Shown one piece after another: positions 16,589 to 25,535 of a stretch of 64,000 bases of DNA. How positions within the stretch are numbered: position 1 is the first letter of the stretch; each line of letters opens with the position of its first letter. The position numbers and the translations under genes are program-made. The notes under the pieces were generated by a model. The model searched no databases and was not told the origin of the DNA. It saw only the letters and a program-made list of their open reading frames with translations. Source of the DNA: Mariniblastus fucicola (GTDB lineage: Bacteria > Planctomycetota > Planctomycetia > Pirellulales > Pirellulaceae); assembly GCF_008087665.1 (NCBI RefSeq), contig NZ_CP042912.1:6506841-6570840 (forward strand), read 5' to 3'.

Positions 16589-17854
16589 ATGAACAAAAAA
16601 ACATTTCTTTTGATTGCCCTGCCAATGACCTTCGTCCTGTGGATTTCGAACTCAGCCAGCGCTCAGGATTGGCCGGGATTTCTTGGGGAAAATGGGGCGG
16701 CGAGAAGCGCAGATAAAGTTCCAACTACGTGGAACGAAAATGAAAACCTGCTGTGGAAACTGGAGCTTCCCGGGTCGGGGTCGTCCAGTCCGGTCGTGGT
16801 TGGCGATCGCGTGTTTGTGACTTGCTTTAACGAAAGCAAGAAATCGTTTAGCCGTTTCGTCGTTTGTGCCGACAAGAAAACGGGCCAGCAGCTTTGGTCG
16901 AAAGAAGTCCCCGTCGACTATCTCGAAGACAGCTACCGCGGCTACATTCAGGAGCATGGTTACGCCAGCAACACGCCGGTCAGCGATGGCGAAATGCTCT
17001 ATGTGTTCTTCGGCAAAGGCGGAGTCTATGCTCTGGATCTCGAAGGGAACATCAAATGGAATACGATCGTTGGCGAGCAGTCCAGCAACCGTCAGTGGGG
17101 CTCCGGGGCAAGTCTTCTGCTTCACAAAAACATCGTCGTTGTGAATGCTTCGGATGAAGCCCGAGCCATCATCGCGTTGGACAAGAGCACTGGTAAAGAA
17201 GTCTGGCGCAGCGACTCGGGGGCGATCGATTTGGCCTACGGGACTCCGCGGGTCGTCGAACTTTCGGATGGCACGAAAGAGATTGTTTTCAGTTCGGCGG
17301 CAAAGATTTGGGCGATGGACCCGGCAAACGGAAAGATGAAATGGTCGGCTAAAACACCAACGGCTGGCACTGTTTCACCTTCGGTAATCGTCGATGGCGA
17401 GACTCTTTATAGCTTCGGTGGCTATCGTTCCGTGGGCAGCATCTCGGTCAAAGCGGGTGGAACTGGTGACGTTTCGGATTCCAACGTGAACTGGGTTAGC
17501 CGCACGAGTTCCTACGTCGCGACGCCGGTCCTCCATGACGGAAAACTCTACTGGATCGACGATCATGGGTTGGCGTATAGCTCCAATGCGGCCGACGGAG
17601 AAACTGTGTATCGGCAACGAGTCGGGCTGACTGGACGACCTGTTTATGCGTCACCAGTTTTGATAGACGGAAAAATCTACGCTGTGACTCGGCGGGCGGG
17701 GACGATTGTGTACCAACCTGGAGCAGAATATGTCGAAATCGCTCGCAACAAGATTGCCGGCGACGAAACAGACTTCAATGCTTCGCCCGCGGTTTCCGAA
17801 AACAGGCTTTATCTGCGTAGCAACAAGGCGTTGTACTGCGTGGGAGAGAAATAG
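16589..17854 (+). CDS. Exported PQQ-like beta-propeller protein
   Basis: 421-residue protein with a Sec signal peptide (MNKKTFLLIALPMTFVLW...ASAQ, cleavage near 26). The rest is a series of about seven PQQ-binding-like repeats with the usual pattern of aromatic blade ends and Asp/Gly turns (for example CADKKTGQQLWSKEVP, ALDKSTGKEVW, AMDPANGKMKWS). Family members act as propeller scaffolds or as dehydrogenase-like enzymes; no catalytic site is evident. The ATG at 16589 is preferred over an upstream GTG at 16571 because the signal peptide starts there. It converges on sufE 27 bp downstream. Confidence 0.85.
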   Translation: MNKKTFLLIALPMTFVLWISNSASAQDWPGFLGENGAARSADKVPTTWNENENLLWKLELPGSGSSSPVVVGDRVFVTCFNESKKSFSRFVVCADKKTGQQLWSKEVPVDYLEDSYRGYIQEHGYASNTPVSDGEMLYVFFGKGGVYALDLEGNIKWNTIVGEQSSNRQWGSGASLLLHKNIVVVNASDEARAIIALDKSTGKEVWRSDSGAIDLAYGTPRVVELSDGTKEIVFSSAAKIWAMDPANGKMKWSAKTPTAGTVSPSVIVDGETLYSFGGYRSVGSISVKAGGTGDVSDSNVNWVSRTSSYVATPVLHDGKLYWIDDHGLAYSSNAADGETVYRQRVGLTGRPVYASPVLIDGKIYAVTRRAGTIVYQPGAEYVEIARNKIAGDETDFNASPAVSENRLYLRSNKALYCVGEK

Positions 17855-17881
17855 ATGTTGGCCTCAATGCACGACTGCAAA

Positions 17882-18301
17882 TCAAACCTGTAGCGTTCTC
17901 AATCGCTTCACCATGGAAAACAGGCCATTGCGGCGCTGAGGGCTGAGGTGCTGATTGAGCCCGAGTTTGCTGAGGTAACTTTCGACGTCTGCCGCTGCGA
18001 CTTCTGCTGGCGACATGTTGTTGTAGAAGGCCAGCAGCAACACGATCAGACCTTTGACGATGATCGAATCGCTGTCGGCCTGAATGTTCAGCTTCTGCGA
18101 ATCGCCTTCGCCTTCCACGTCCGTCACAACCCAAACCGTGCTCATGCAGCCTTTGACGATATTGTCTTCGGTTTGCAGTTCCGCAGGAAGCGTCGGAAGT
18201 TCGCGGCCCAGATCGATGATGAAATCGTATCGCTCATCCCACTCCTGGAGGTCTTCAAAGGTTTCGAATAGCTCATCGGTTGTTGGCGGAAATTCAGACA
18301 T
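17882..18301 (-). CDS. sufE: SufE-like cysteine desulfuration protein
   Basis: Sulfur acceptor that takes persulfide from a cysteine desulfurase for Fe-S assembly. Conserved features: ERYDFIIDLGRELP near the start, the loop VKGCMSTVW carrying the acceptor Cys, then DSIIVKGLIVLLLAFYNN and LGLNQHLSPQRRNGLFSMV. From the ATG at 18301 it is 139 residues, the usual length; an in-frame upstream ATG (18361) adds 20 poorly conserved residues. No suf cluster is nearby; a class V desulfurase lies far away at 62514-63698. Confidence 0.93.
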   Translation of the reverse strand: MSEFPPTTDELFETFEDLQEWDERYDFIIDLGRELPTLPAELQTEDNIVKGCMSTVWVVTDVEGEGDSQKLNIQADSDSIIVKGLIVLLLAFYNNMSPAEVAAADVESYLSKLGLNQHLSPQRRNGLFSMVKRLRTLQV

Positions 18302-18499
18302 CTGAGTTGCGAAAAAGAGTGTGGAAATTCGTTCAAGATCGTCGCGCGAGCCGTGCCGCACACTGCGAATGATTGACGATGCGGTTGAAGCCGATACTAA
18401 AAACCCGTTCCGGCGTGGAGCAATCTACTGTCGCACTGCTGGCCTTGATCGAAGACTGTTGAGCCTAACGCAAGGCCGCCCTGCTTACCAGAGTCAATG

Positions 18500-19222
18500 T
18501 TATCGTCGCCCGCCGTGGTGACGCCGGCCGCCATCTCGATGACCACCGTACGGTCGATATCGGCCGTATGGTTGGTATCCGCTATAGGGTCGATACGCTC
18601 CGCCGTAAGATCGGTAACCATATCCGCCAGGGCGATACACACCGTAAGGCTGATAGCCAAAACTCTGGGTTTCAGAAAAGAACTCGATCTGGATCGGCAA
18701 GGTGCGGAGCAGCGAACGTGACGTGTAAGTTTGACTTCGATAGTTCAGTGCTTGTGGCGTACTCATTTGCGGAATGCGGATGCGAGCCTGAAGCGATGGA
18801 GTATCGTCGTTATCAAATGGCAACAGCTCAATCCGATCCTGCGACAGAGCATCGAACTGCGGCTTGAGCGAGCGGCGATCTTCTCGCGATGTCGCAGCCG
18901 TATTTTCTGGCGTCGGGATCGTCAGGTCGGGCAGTATCAACTGTTCCGGAGCCGATTGATTGATCACAGCACCGGGAGTCTCCAACACCGATTGAGGTTG
19001 CTGGGGAAACACTTGAGGAACGGGCGGCAATTGTACTTGCTGCTCGCCCATGATCAGTGGCGAGTTCAATTCTGGCAGTTGTTGGGCGTTCGTTTGCAAC
19101 GGCGCGAAATCGGCGTCTAACAGATCACCAATTCCGCCCGGATCCGTTTGCGCGTTGGCGCAAGACAGACTCAGGACCGTTATCATCGCGGCCGAAAAAA
19201 GTTGACGGAGAGGTCGTTGCAT
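18500..19222 (-). CDS. Exported Pro/Gln-rich protein with Tyr-Gly-Arg repeat tail
   Basis: 240 residues with a signal peptide (MQRPLRQLFSAAMITVLSLSCANAQ). A Pro/Gln-rich middle has no clear domain. The last 60 residues are an imperfect repeat of YRPYGG / YGGYR type ending in RRHHGGRR. Such tyrosine- and glycine-rich tails occur in adhesive or wall-associated proteins. The start at 19222 is chosen for the signal peptide. I recognise no family. Confidence 0.7.
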   Translation of the reverse strand: MQRPLRQLFSAAMITVLSLSCANAQTDPGGIGDLLDADFAPLQTNAQQLPELNSPLIMGEQQVQLPPVPQVFPQQPQSVLETPGAVINQSAPEQLILPDLTIPTPENTAATSREDRRSLKPQFDALSQDRIELLPFDNDDTPSLQARIRIPQMSTPQALNYRSQTYTSRSLLRTLPIQIEFFSETQSFGYQPYGVYRPGGYGYRSYGGAYRPYSGYQPYGRYRPYGGHRDGGRRHHGGRR

Positions 19223-19452
19223 CGTTCTGTTTCCAAAGTTGTGTTCACCCAATCGTACGAATCGCATGGATTCAATTCAAGAAACAGCAAATCATGCGCC
19301 AGACAAAACTCCCGCAATTGTGCGGTTTTTGTCGATTTTTTGCCATCAAAGCGATGACAGACGTCTCAAGGTGAAGGCTTGCCGGCCAATCGGTGAGACA
19401 GCCTTCCAGTCCGTGATCGCACTGTCGTTAGCCGTTGTCTGAACAGACTGGC

Positions 19453-21276
19453 CTACTCGCTTTTCGTCAGGTACTGCTTGAGCGTGTTAACCAAATCGTC
19501 GGCACTTTCTTGTGCGGCTGTCCGGCCGATTTCAGCAAGCTCGTTCGCTTTCGTGAAATCCTCAAACGGGTACGCAGCACACTTCGGCACGATCACGAAA
19601 TCGCTCTGAGCAATATGCGTTTTCGAGTGGCCGCGTTGAATGATGTCCAACACTCGCAGCAGCGTACTCATGTAGCCGACTTTGCGAATCAGCGAACCGG
19701 CCCGATCCTTCTTCATCTTTCCGAACTCCGGATCCAGCTCCGACCCAACGTCGACCGTCAGAATGAAGTCAGCTCCCTGGTTCCGCAAAACCGTCGCCGG
19801 AACGTTGTTCAGGATTCCGCCATCGACCAGCGCCGTTTCGCCTCTCATGATTGGCGATCCAAACAGAGGATGGTTCGCGCTGGCACAAATCGAAGACACC
19901 GTATCACCCGTCGTACTGACAATCTGGTTTCCCTCGACCAGATCGACGGCCACCGTGCAAGTCGGAATGATCAGCTGCTCCAGATCGTAGTCGTGCAGAT
20001 ACCGACGCAGTTTGGGATCGATGCGACCGCGACGGAAATCCATGAACAGATACCAACGCTTTCCCGACGGCAATTTTTGCACCCACTTCGGCGGCGTCAT
20101 CTCCATGTTGATCAGTTCGAGGATGTCAGAAGTCGTCATCGTCGCCGCGTAACCACAGCCGACAATACTTCCGGCGGACGTCCCTGCGATGCGATCGAAG
20201 TACAGCCCGTGATCCTCCAGCACCTGAATGACACCTATGTGAGCCAGCCCCCGAGCACCGCCGCCGCCAAGCACCAAGCCTAACGTGACTCCTTGCAGCA
20301 CGTGTTGCAGTCGGGCGATGTCCTGAACGCGATAGCCGAAGAACTTGCCCTGTCCGTGTCGTTGAATTCGCAGCGTCGGATGAACCAGCTCCAACTGATG
20401 CGAAAGCAGCGGAGGTATCTGCTCGGCCCGTTGGTGGACTTCGACAATCTGCAAACGTTTCGCCAGAGCGGGAACTTCGTTGATCGAACGCTGAATCTTT
20501 TCCAACTCGGTAGGCTCGTGTTCGTCGCGGTCGACGATCCACCAAATCCGCTCGCACTGCAGCAGTTGCCGCGGCGTGGCTTTGGAGGCTTCGAAGTCGA
20601 TGATCGTGTGCGAGTGCTGTTCGATCTGCTCCGCCAGACCCGGAATCGTATCGGTTCCGTCAGAGTCGATCTCGTGAGTCGTTACGTTGACCGATTCCCA
20701 CAGCGCCGGATCGGTGGACCAGGAAATGATCGAAGGGTCGACGCCGCTGAGCGCTTTGGCGACGGCGGCACCAAGTTGAGCGTGCCGCGATCCGCGGCGT
20801 ACGATGCCCAGAACGCGGATCGCACGCGAGGCTTTTTCGCCGGAAAGCTGGCCTCGCAGCCACACACCGAGCGTTCGGCTGAGGTTGGCAGTGAAGCCGG
20901 GAATTGAATTGACCAGTTTCTGAAAGTTTTCATGGTCGAGCCTGGCGACTTCGGTTTCCATGATCGCTGTGGCGGTCGCCGTTCGCGGGCTGCAGTTGAG
21001 CATCGACATTTCGCCGAAGTGTTGGCCGGGCCCAAGCGTGTTGAGGATGACCGGGCGTGGTTCGCCGTCCTGTTTGACACTGATTTGAACTCGGCCGCTG
21101 ACGATGAAGTACATCGACTGGCCTTCTTCGCCTTGCCGGCACATCGTCGCGCCGCTGGCGAATGTTTTGCGCGTCGTTGCGTCGACGATGGCGCGAATCT
21201 CTTCGCCTTCAAGCCCGTCAAAGACGTCGAACTTAACGGTTTCCGCGGAAGTAGATGAAAAACTATCCGTCGACAT
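19453..21276 (-). CDS. Cyclic-nucleotide-binding patatin-like phospholipase
   Basis: 607-residue NTE-like lipid hydrolase. Residues about 15-135 form a cNMP-binding domain (FGEMSMLNCSPRTATATA is the phosphate-binding cassette). A linker domain follows, then a patatin domain from about 330: oxyanion GGGARGLAH (about 338), nucleophile elbow GTSAGS (Ser near 367) and catalytic DGG (485-487). It lacks the transmembrane segment and multiple cNMP domains of eukaryotic NTE. Likely a membrane-associated lysophospholipase controlled by a nucleotide. Monocistronic by spacing. Confidence 0.93.
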   Translation of the reverse strand: MSTDSFSSTSAETVKFDVFDGLEGEEIRAIVDATTRKTFASGATMCRQGEEGQSMYFIVSGRVQISVKQDGEPRPVILNTLGPGQHFGEMSMLNCSPRTATATAIMETEVARLDHENFQKLVNSIPGFTANLSRTLGVWLRGQLSGEKASRAIRVLGIVRRGSRHAQLGAAVAKALSGVDPSIISWSTDPALWESVNVTTHEIDSDGTDTIPGLAEQIEQHSHTIIDFEASKATPRQLLQCERIWWIVDRDEHEPTELEKIQRSINEVPALAKRLQIVEVHQRAEQIPPLLSHQLELVHPTLRIQRHGQGKFFGYRVQDIARLQHVLQGVTLGLVLGGGGARGLAHIGVIQVLEDHGLYFDRIAGTSAGSIVGCGYAATMTTSDILELINMEMTPPKWVQKLPSGKRWYLFMDFRRGRIDPKLRRYLHDYDLEQLIIPTCTVAVDLVEGNQIVSTTGDTVSSICASANHPLFGSPIMRGETALVDGGILNNVPATVLRNQGADFILTVDVGSELDPEFGKMKKDRAGSLIRKVGYMSTLLRVLDIIQRGHSKTHIAQSDFVIVPKCAAYPFEDFTKANELAEIGRTAAQESADDLVNTLKQYLTKSE

Positions 21277-21325
21277 CTGGTCTCATCCCTTTGTCGTTGA
21301 TGTTGAACTTCGAGCAGCGGAATCG

Positions 21326-21386
21326 GGTGGCACAGGCTTCCAGCTCGTGGACTCAATGCAATCACAGGCTGGAAGCCTATGCCACC
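21326..21386. repeat. Dispersed inverted-repeat element, second copy
   Basis: A shorter 61-bp version of the 986-1119 element. The left arm (GGTGGCACAGGCTTCCAGC...) is diverged; the right arm (21363-21386) is identical to the hisH-proximal arm. Lies between the patatin gene and the parA stop. Confidence 0.8.
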
Positions 21387-21397
21387 TTCAATCTGGA

Positions 21398-22279
21398 CTA
21401 CCCTGCCGATTTAAAGTAGCCAAAATTTTCTTCGGCTTCAAAGTATTGCACGTCCATCGGCTCATGATAGTCGCTTTCCAACATGGCTTCTGTTTGCGTC
21501 AGGACTTCCTCGGCAAGGCTGCGGTAATCCTGGGCTCCGTTGGACTCGCCCGAATACTGAAAGATCGACTGGCCGTAGCTGGGAGCCTCAGCCAGTCGGA
21601 TGTTGCGGCGGATTTTCGTGTCGAAGCTGGTGCTGTTGCTCCAGATCGAATTTTCGGTTTGACGTTGCTGCTCAAAGTACAGTTCGACGTCGCTGACGAC
21701 TTCGTTCGCCAATCGCGTGCCGGTATCGAACATACAGTAGATCACGTTGGACAGCCGAAGTTTTGAATTCAGTCGCCTGGCGACCAGCTCGATCGTGCGG
21801 AGAAGTTTGCTCAATCCGTGCAACGCCAGGAAGTGCGGTTGCAGCGGCAGGAAGACTTCGTTCGCGGTCGTGAGTGCGTTGAGCGTCAGCACGCCCAGCG
21901 ACGGCGGACAATCGAATATCACATAGTCGAATTCTTCGGCGACTTCTTTCATGCGATCGCGGAGAATGATCTCCCGCCCGACGGCTCCGGCCAGTTCCAT
22001 TTCGGCCGCGGCGAGGTCGATGTGGGAAGGGCTGAGCCACAGGTTGTCTTCGACTTGATGCCGAACTTCGTCCAGCGACACATTGTCGGTTAGCACGTCG
22101 TAGGTCGAAAGATATTCTTCCTGCATGCCGAAACCGAGGTGCAAGGACGCGTGGGCCTGCGGGTCGAGATCGATCAGCCAGACCCGTTTGCCGGCGTCGG
22201 CCAGAGCGGCGCTAAGATTGACGGCGGTGGTCGTTTTTCCGACTCCGCCTTTCTGGTTGATGATTGCTATCGTGCGCAT
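21398..22279 (-). CDS. parA: ParA/MinD-type ATPase
   Basis: 293-residue deviant-Walker ATPase: KGGVGKTTTAVNL (both signature lysines), LIDLDPQAHASLHLGF, FDCPPSLGVLTLNAL. Family members position chromosomes, plasmids or protein complexes. No parB or obvious cargo gene is adjacent, so it is an orphan; the C-terminal extension after GEFW-like family ends is polar (EPMDVQYFEAEENFGYF). A strong Shine-Dalgarno sequence (AAGGAG) lies about 7 bases before the ATG, unusual among its neighbours. Confidence 0.92.
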   Translation of the reverse strand: MRTIAIINQKGGVGKTTTAVNLSAALADAGKRVWLIDLDPQAHASLHLGFGMQEEYLSTYDVLTDNVSLDEVRHQVEDNLWLSPSHIDLAAAEMELAGAVGREIILRDRMKEVAEEFDYVIFDCPPSLGVLTLNALTTANEVFLPLQPHFLALHGLSKLLRTIELVARRLNSKLRLSNVIYCMFDTGTRLANEVVSDVELYFEQQRQTENSIWSNSTSFDTKIRRNIRLAEAPSYGQSIFQYSGESNGAQDYRSLAEEVLTQTEAMLESDYHEPMDVQYFEAEENFGYFKSAG

Positions 22280-22556
22280 GTGGAACTCCTTTTCCAGTTA
22301 GCCGCGGCGGTTTCTGGCGTGGGAGCGGACTCCTGCCGAAACTTGTTTGGATCATTATAGAACGCGGCGTCGCAATCTACCTACACGAGTTGAACCCGGT
22401 TTTTGCGGGGCGAGCGAAGATGGATGGGTTGAGGACACAGGCTTTGGGCCTGTGTTTGGATGAAAGTCTCCGTCTCGGTTCGGTTGCTTGTGGTGAGTAT
22501 TTAACGCCGCTCGCGCTTGCACCATCGTCCACAGGCTGGAAGCCTATGCCACCTGC
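22280..22556. repeat. Repeat-bearing intergenic region
   Basis: Holds a solitary right arm of the dispersed repeat (22530-22553, identical to 1096-1119) next to the NfeD stop, and a separate hairpin ACACAGGC-TTTGG-GCCTGTGT (22435-22455). No gene seen. Confidence 0.7.
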
Positions 22557-23126
22557 TTACTCATACAAATCTTCATCAATCCCCAACTCCTCCAGCGGCG
22601 TCGCCAGAGTCCCCGTGTCGGCTTCCAGAGCCCGGCCGTCTTCGTCGACTTCGCCATCGTAAGGCTCGATGTAAACCCGGTTTCCGCGGACCGACACGAC
22701 CTTCACCGAATCGCCTGGACTGATCGCGAAACCTTCGCTAATCGCATCGTGTTGCTGACCATCGATCACTACGATGCCGCTAGGCAACATCTTCGTCCTG
22801 GCAATTCCGACCTGGCCAACCAGTGACTTGGCTGTCGTTTCCGGCACCAGTACATCGATCGTGTCGTTCATCAAGATCGCTTTGCCCAACGGAGTCAGCG
22901 GCCAGACTTTCACCAGCAACCAGAACAACAGCGGCATCGCCAGCGACGTGCCCGTCAGCACCGCCAGGCCGAAAAACATGCTGTGTAGAAAGGCAACGAT
23001 CACGCCGCCGATCAGAAATGAAGCGGCGACAATGCCGAGCACTCCAGCCGAAGGAACGAACATCTCGACGACCACCGTCAGAATGCCGCAGGCGAGCAGG
23101 ATCAGGGATAAAGTTGCGTAGTCCAT
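22557..23126 (-). CDS. NfeD-family membrane protein, short form
   Basis: 189 residues. Three or four transmembrane helices in the first 85 (LSLILLACGILTVVVEMF; GVLGIVAASFLIGGVIVAFL; AVLTGTSLAMPLLFWLLV), then a C-terminal NfeD OB-fold (VGQVGIARTKMLPSGIVVIDGQQHDA...GDSVKVVSVRGNRVYI) and an acidic tail. NfeD proteins work with flotillin/stomatin-type proteins in membrane organisation; no such gene is nearby. It lies 15 bp downstream of the long NfeD protein, so the two are probably one operon. Confidence 0.9.
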   Translation of the reverse strand: MDYATLSLILLACGILTVVVEMFVPSAGVLGIVAASFLIGGVIVAFLHSMFFGLAVLTGTSLAMPLLFWLLVKVWPLTPLGKAILMNDTIDVLVPETTAKSLVGQVGIARTKMLPSGIVVIDGQQHDAISEGFAISPGDSVKVVSVRGNRVYIEPYDGEVDEDGRALEADTGTLATPLEELGIDEDLYE

Positions 23127-23141
23127 TTGTTTTCGTAGTCT

Positions 23142-25418
23142 CTAAATCTTTCGCACGACAACGCGATTGGCGATGGCTTCTACAACCTCAATCGGATCAC
23201 CCTTGTCCACCACATCCCCGCGAGTGATCACATCGTACACCCTACCATCGATTCGCGCTTTACCCGATGGCATGATTCGCGTCACCGCTTCGCCTTTTCG
23301 ACCCTGCAGATGACTCCAGTCGGCAACGGCCTCCCGATCGACGCCGTCAACGCTGGCCTCGCGAGGCACCGGTGGCTCAAGCGCGAGCCGTTTGAACAAC
23401 GGCGAGTTGGGAAAGACTTTTTGCAGCAGGATTCCACCAACGATGACGCCAAAGAAGGCACCCAGAATCGGCAACATCGACCAGGCAAGCTTTTCGAACT
23501 GCTCATCGTTGCTGGGTACGATAAAGTCCTGACCGGCGAGGATCAGCGATGCGATCACCATCAGAATTCCGCCGATCCCGAACACGCCAAAGCCCGGCAC
23601 CACGAACAGCTCGATGCCGATAAAGATCAGCCCGACCACGAACAGCAGGATCTCAAACCAGTCCGCGTTGCCTTCCAGATGATGGCTCCAGAAGAAAGCC
23701 GTCAGTAACAACACGCCGAGAAAGCCAAATCCACCCAGCCCCGGCGCCGAAAGCTCATTCATGAAACAGATAAATGCACCGAACACCAGCATCATCGAAA
23801 TGACAGGATTGGTCAGGAACACAGCGAACTCTTCCAGCCACAGTTCCGTCGTCGATGGCTCCAGTGATTCCGGCTCTGCTTCGAACTGATATCGTGATTT
23901 TACGACGTCCATCGAAGCAGCCACCTGTTCCTGTGCGACGCCGATGTCTTGTGCCAAATCCGCGTCGATGCCTTCGCCAATGTCGACTTTCTCCATGGCC
24001 AGCCACTGCGAAGCCTCAAGTTCTGGCAGCTCGTCAAATTCGGCTTTTCCCATCAAGCGAAGCGCGTTGGAGTTGATGTTGCGATACTTCCTGATCGCCA
24101 TTCGAGGATTCAGAACTCCCATCAACGTCGACCAGTCGCGGTCTGTCTTCTGCGCAACCGAACGAATGGTGATTTCATAGGACTCCAGTTCAGCAGGCGT
24201 TGGCGGTGTCCGTTCGCCCGCGCCCAGCTGTCCTTGCGGGCCAAAGATAACATCGTCGCAGGCTAAAGCCGCAACGCCGATCGCACCTTCGCAATTGCCG
24301 CTGACCCATGCCACGGTTTTCGCCTTGGAACCCAGGTTCGCCAGGTGCTCGGCCAGTCGCAGAGCCGCACTGTTTGATCCGCCGACGTCTCCGAACTCAA
24401 GCACCACCATGTCGGCCTTGCCAAGCAACTTGCGATCGATCGCCCGAGTCAACCACGAGACTTCTCCGCTGTCGAGAGTTGAAGGCAGTTTGTACTGCAC
24501 CGCGTTGTAGACTCGTCCGGCGTCCGCGGTTGAAGCCAATTGAGTCACCGCGACGTTGAACTGGCGCGCCAAATCGGCTCGGGAAGAAGTTCGGTTTCGA
24601 ATCAGTCGAAAGTCCTGCATTTGCTGGCTGCTGAGCATCGTCGCTTCGCCAGCGCCGGTGACCAGAGTGAACTCATTGACTTCGCCATCGGCCTGCAATT
24701 TCTCCCGCTGAGATTGTGTCGCGAAAATTGTTTGATTGTTTGTCGTGATCCGTTCCAGTTGCTCGCCAGAACCCAACATGCTTTGCACCAACGGCACCGG
24801 TAGCGTCAAACGTTTCTCGGCAATCCCCTCGTAGATCTCCTCGACGTACTGCGGCACGGTTTCCAGATCGATGCCCGCGTTTCCGATCGACGCTTGCTCC
24901 GCCATCACGATTTCGTTGCAACTAACGGCCGCCAAAACGGCATGCCCGACCAGCGCTGTTGGCGAATCGTTCGCCGGAATCCAGGCGACAGTGCGAATGC
25001 TTTTGAGCTCTGGTCCAGAAAGAAACTCAGCCAACGAAATACAGCCGCCAAGGTCGCTGCCCTGCCCTGATGTCATATTCTGTACGTCGAACTCAAGTAC
25101 CAGCACCGAGCGATCTTCGGCGCGAACCGCGGCTGGCATCTGCGAGGCGACGTCCCGAATTTGTTGCACGATCCGATTCGCTGCTGGTCCGGTCAGCGGA
25201 AGATCAACTTTCAGAAGTCGACCGGTTCGATCAGGATCGGTTTCATCTTCCTGAGCGATCAACGGCATCGCCGCAATCGTCAGGACCAGAATGGCGAGCG
25301 TGGCTTTGATCAGCATCACGAACGGTGACTGAACGGGCATGACAATGCAACTATTGTTTGACGGTAATTTGGCGTACATCGTTTTCTTTGTCATGATTTT
25401 TGGCTCTCTGACGATCAT
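23142..25418 (-). CDS. NfeD-family protein with two ClpP/crotonase-like domains, long form
   Basis: 758 residues: signal/anchor near 33-55 (VMLIKATLAILVLTIAAMP), two consecutive Clp-protease-like domains (about 90-250 and 300-450), a block of transmembrane helices (about 540-680) and a C-terminal NfeD OB-fold (LQGRKGEAVTRIMPSGKARIDG). In active homologues the nucleophile sits in an A-S-A-G-like loop; here the corresponding loops read SPTALVGHA and GNCEGAIGVA, so the serine looks absent and the protease may be inactive. The true start may be the ATG at 25394. Operon with the short NfeD. Confidence 0.85.
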   Translation of the reverse strand: MIVREPKIMTKKTMYAKLPSNNSCIVMPVQSPFVMLIKATLAILVLTIAAMPLIAQEDETDPDRTGRLLKVDLPLTGPAANRIVQQIRDVASQMPAAVRAEDRSVLVLEFDVQNMTSGQGSDLGGCISLAEFLSGPELKSIRTVAWIPANDSPTALVGHAVLAAVSCNEIVMAEQASIGNAGIDLETVPQYVEEIYEGIAEKRLTLPVPLVQSMLGSGEQLERITTNNQTIFATQSQREKLQADGEVNEFTLVTGAGEATMLSSQQMQDFRLIRNRTSSRADLARQFNVAVTQLASTADAGRVYNAVQYKLPSTLDSGEVSWLTRAIDRKLLGKADMVVLEFGDVGGSNSAALRLAEHLANLGSKAKTVAWVSGNCEGAIGVAALACDDVIFGPQGQLGAGERTPPTPAELESYEITIRSVAQKTDRDWSTLMGVLNPRMAIRKYRNINSNALRLMGKAEFDELPELEASQWLAMEKVDIGEGIDADLAQDIGVAQEQVAASMDVVKSRYQFEAEPESLEPSTTELWLEEFAVFLTNPVISMMLVFGAFICFMNELSAPGLGGFGFLGVLLLTAFFWSHHLEGNADWFEILLFVVGLIFIGIELFVVPGFGVFGIGGILMVIASLILAGQDFIVPSNDEQFEKLAWSMLPILGAFFGVIVGGILLQKVFPNSPLFKRLALEPPVPREASVDGVDREAVADWSHLQGRKGEAVTRIMPSGKARIDGRVYDVITRGDVVDKGDPIEVVEAIANRVVVRKI

Positions 25419-25425
25419 CTAAATC

Positions 25426-25491
25426 TTAACCCGAAGCGTGAGCGTCGGACGCAACGGAAACAACCGACACCTTGCTCGCGCTTCGGGTTAA
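25426..25491. repeat. Inverted repeat between divergent genes
   Basis: An 18-nt arm at 25426-25443 (TTAACCCGAAGCGTGAGC) pairs with 25474-25491 with one G-T wobble; an inner GTCGG/CCGAC extends the stem. Sits between the divergent starts of the NfeD and PhoD-like genes. Probably another dispersed family. Confidence 0.75.
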
Positions 25492-25535
25492 AATTGTAGA
25501 CTTCTGCCGCTGGCCACCTTACAAGAGTACCGAAA

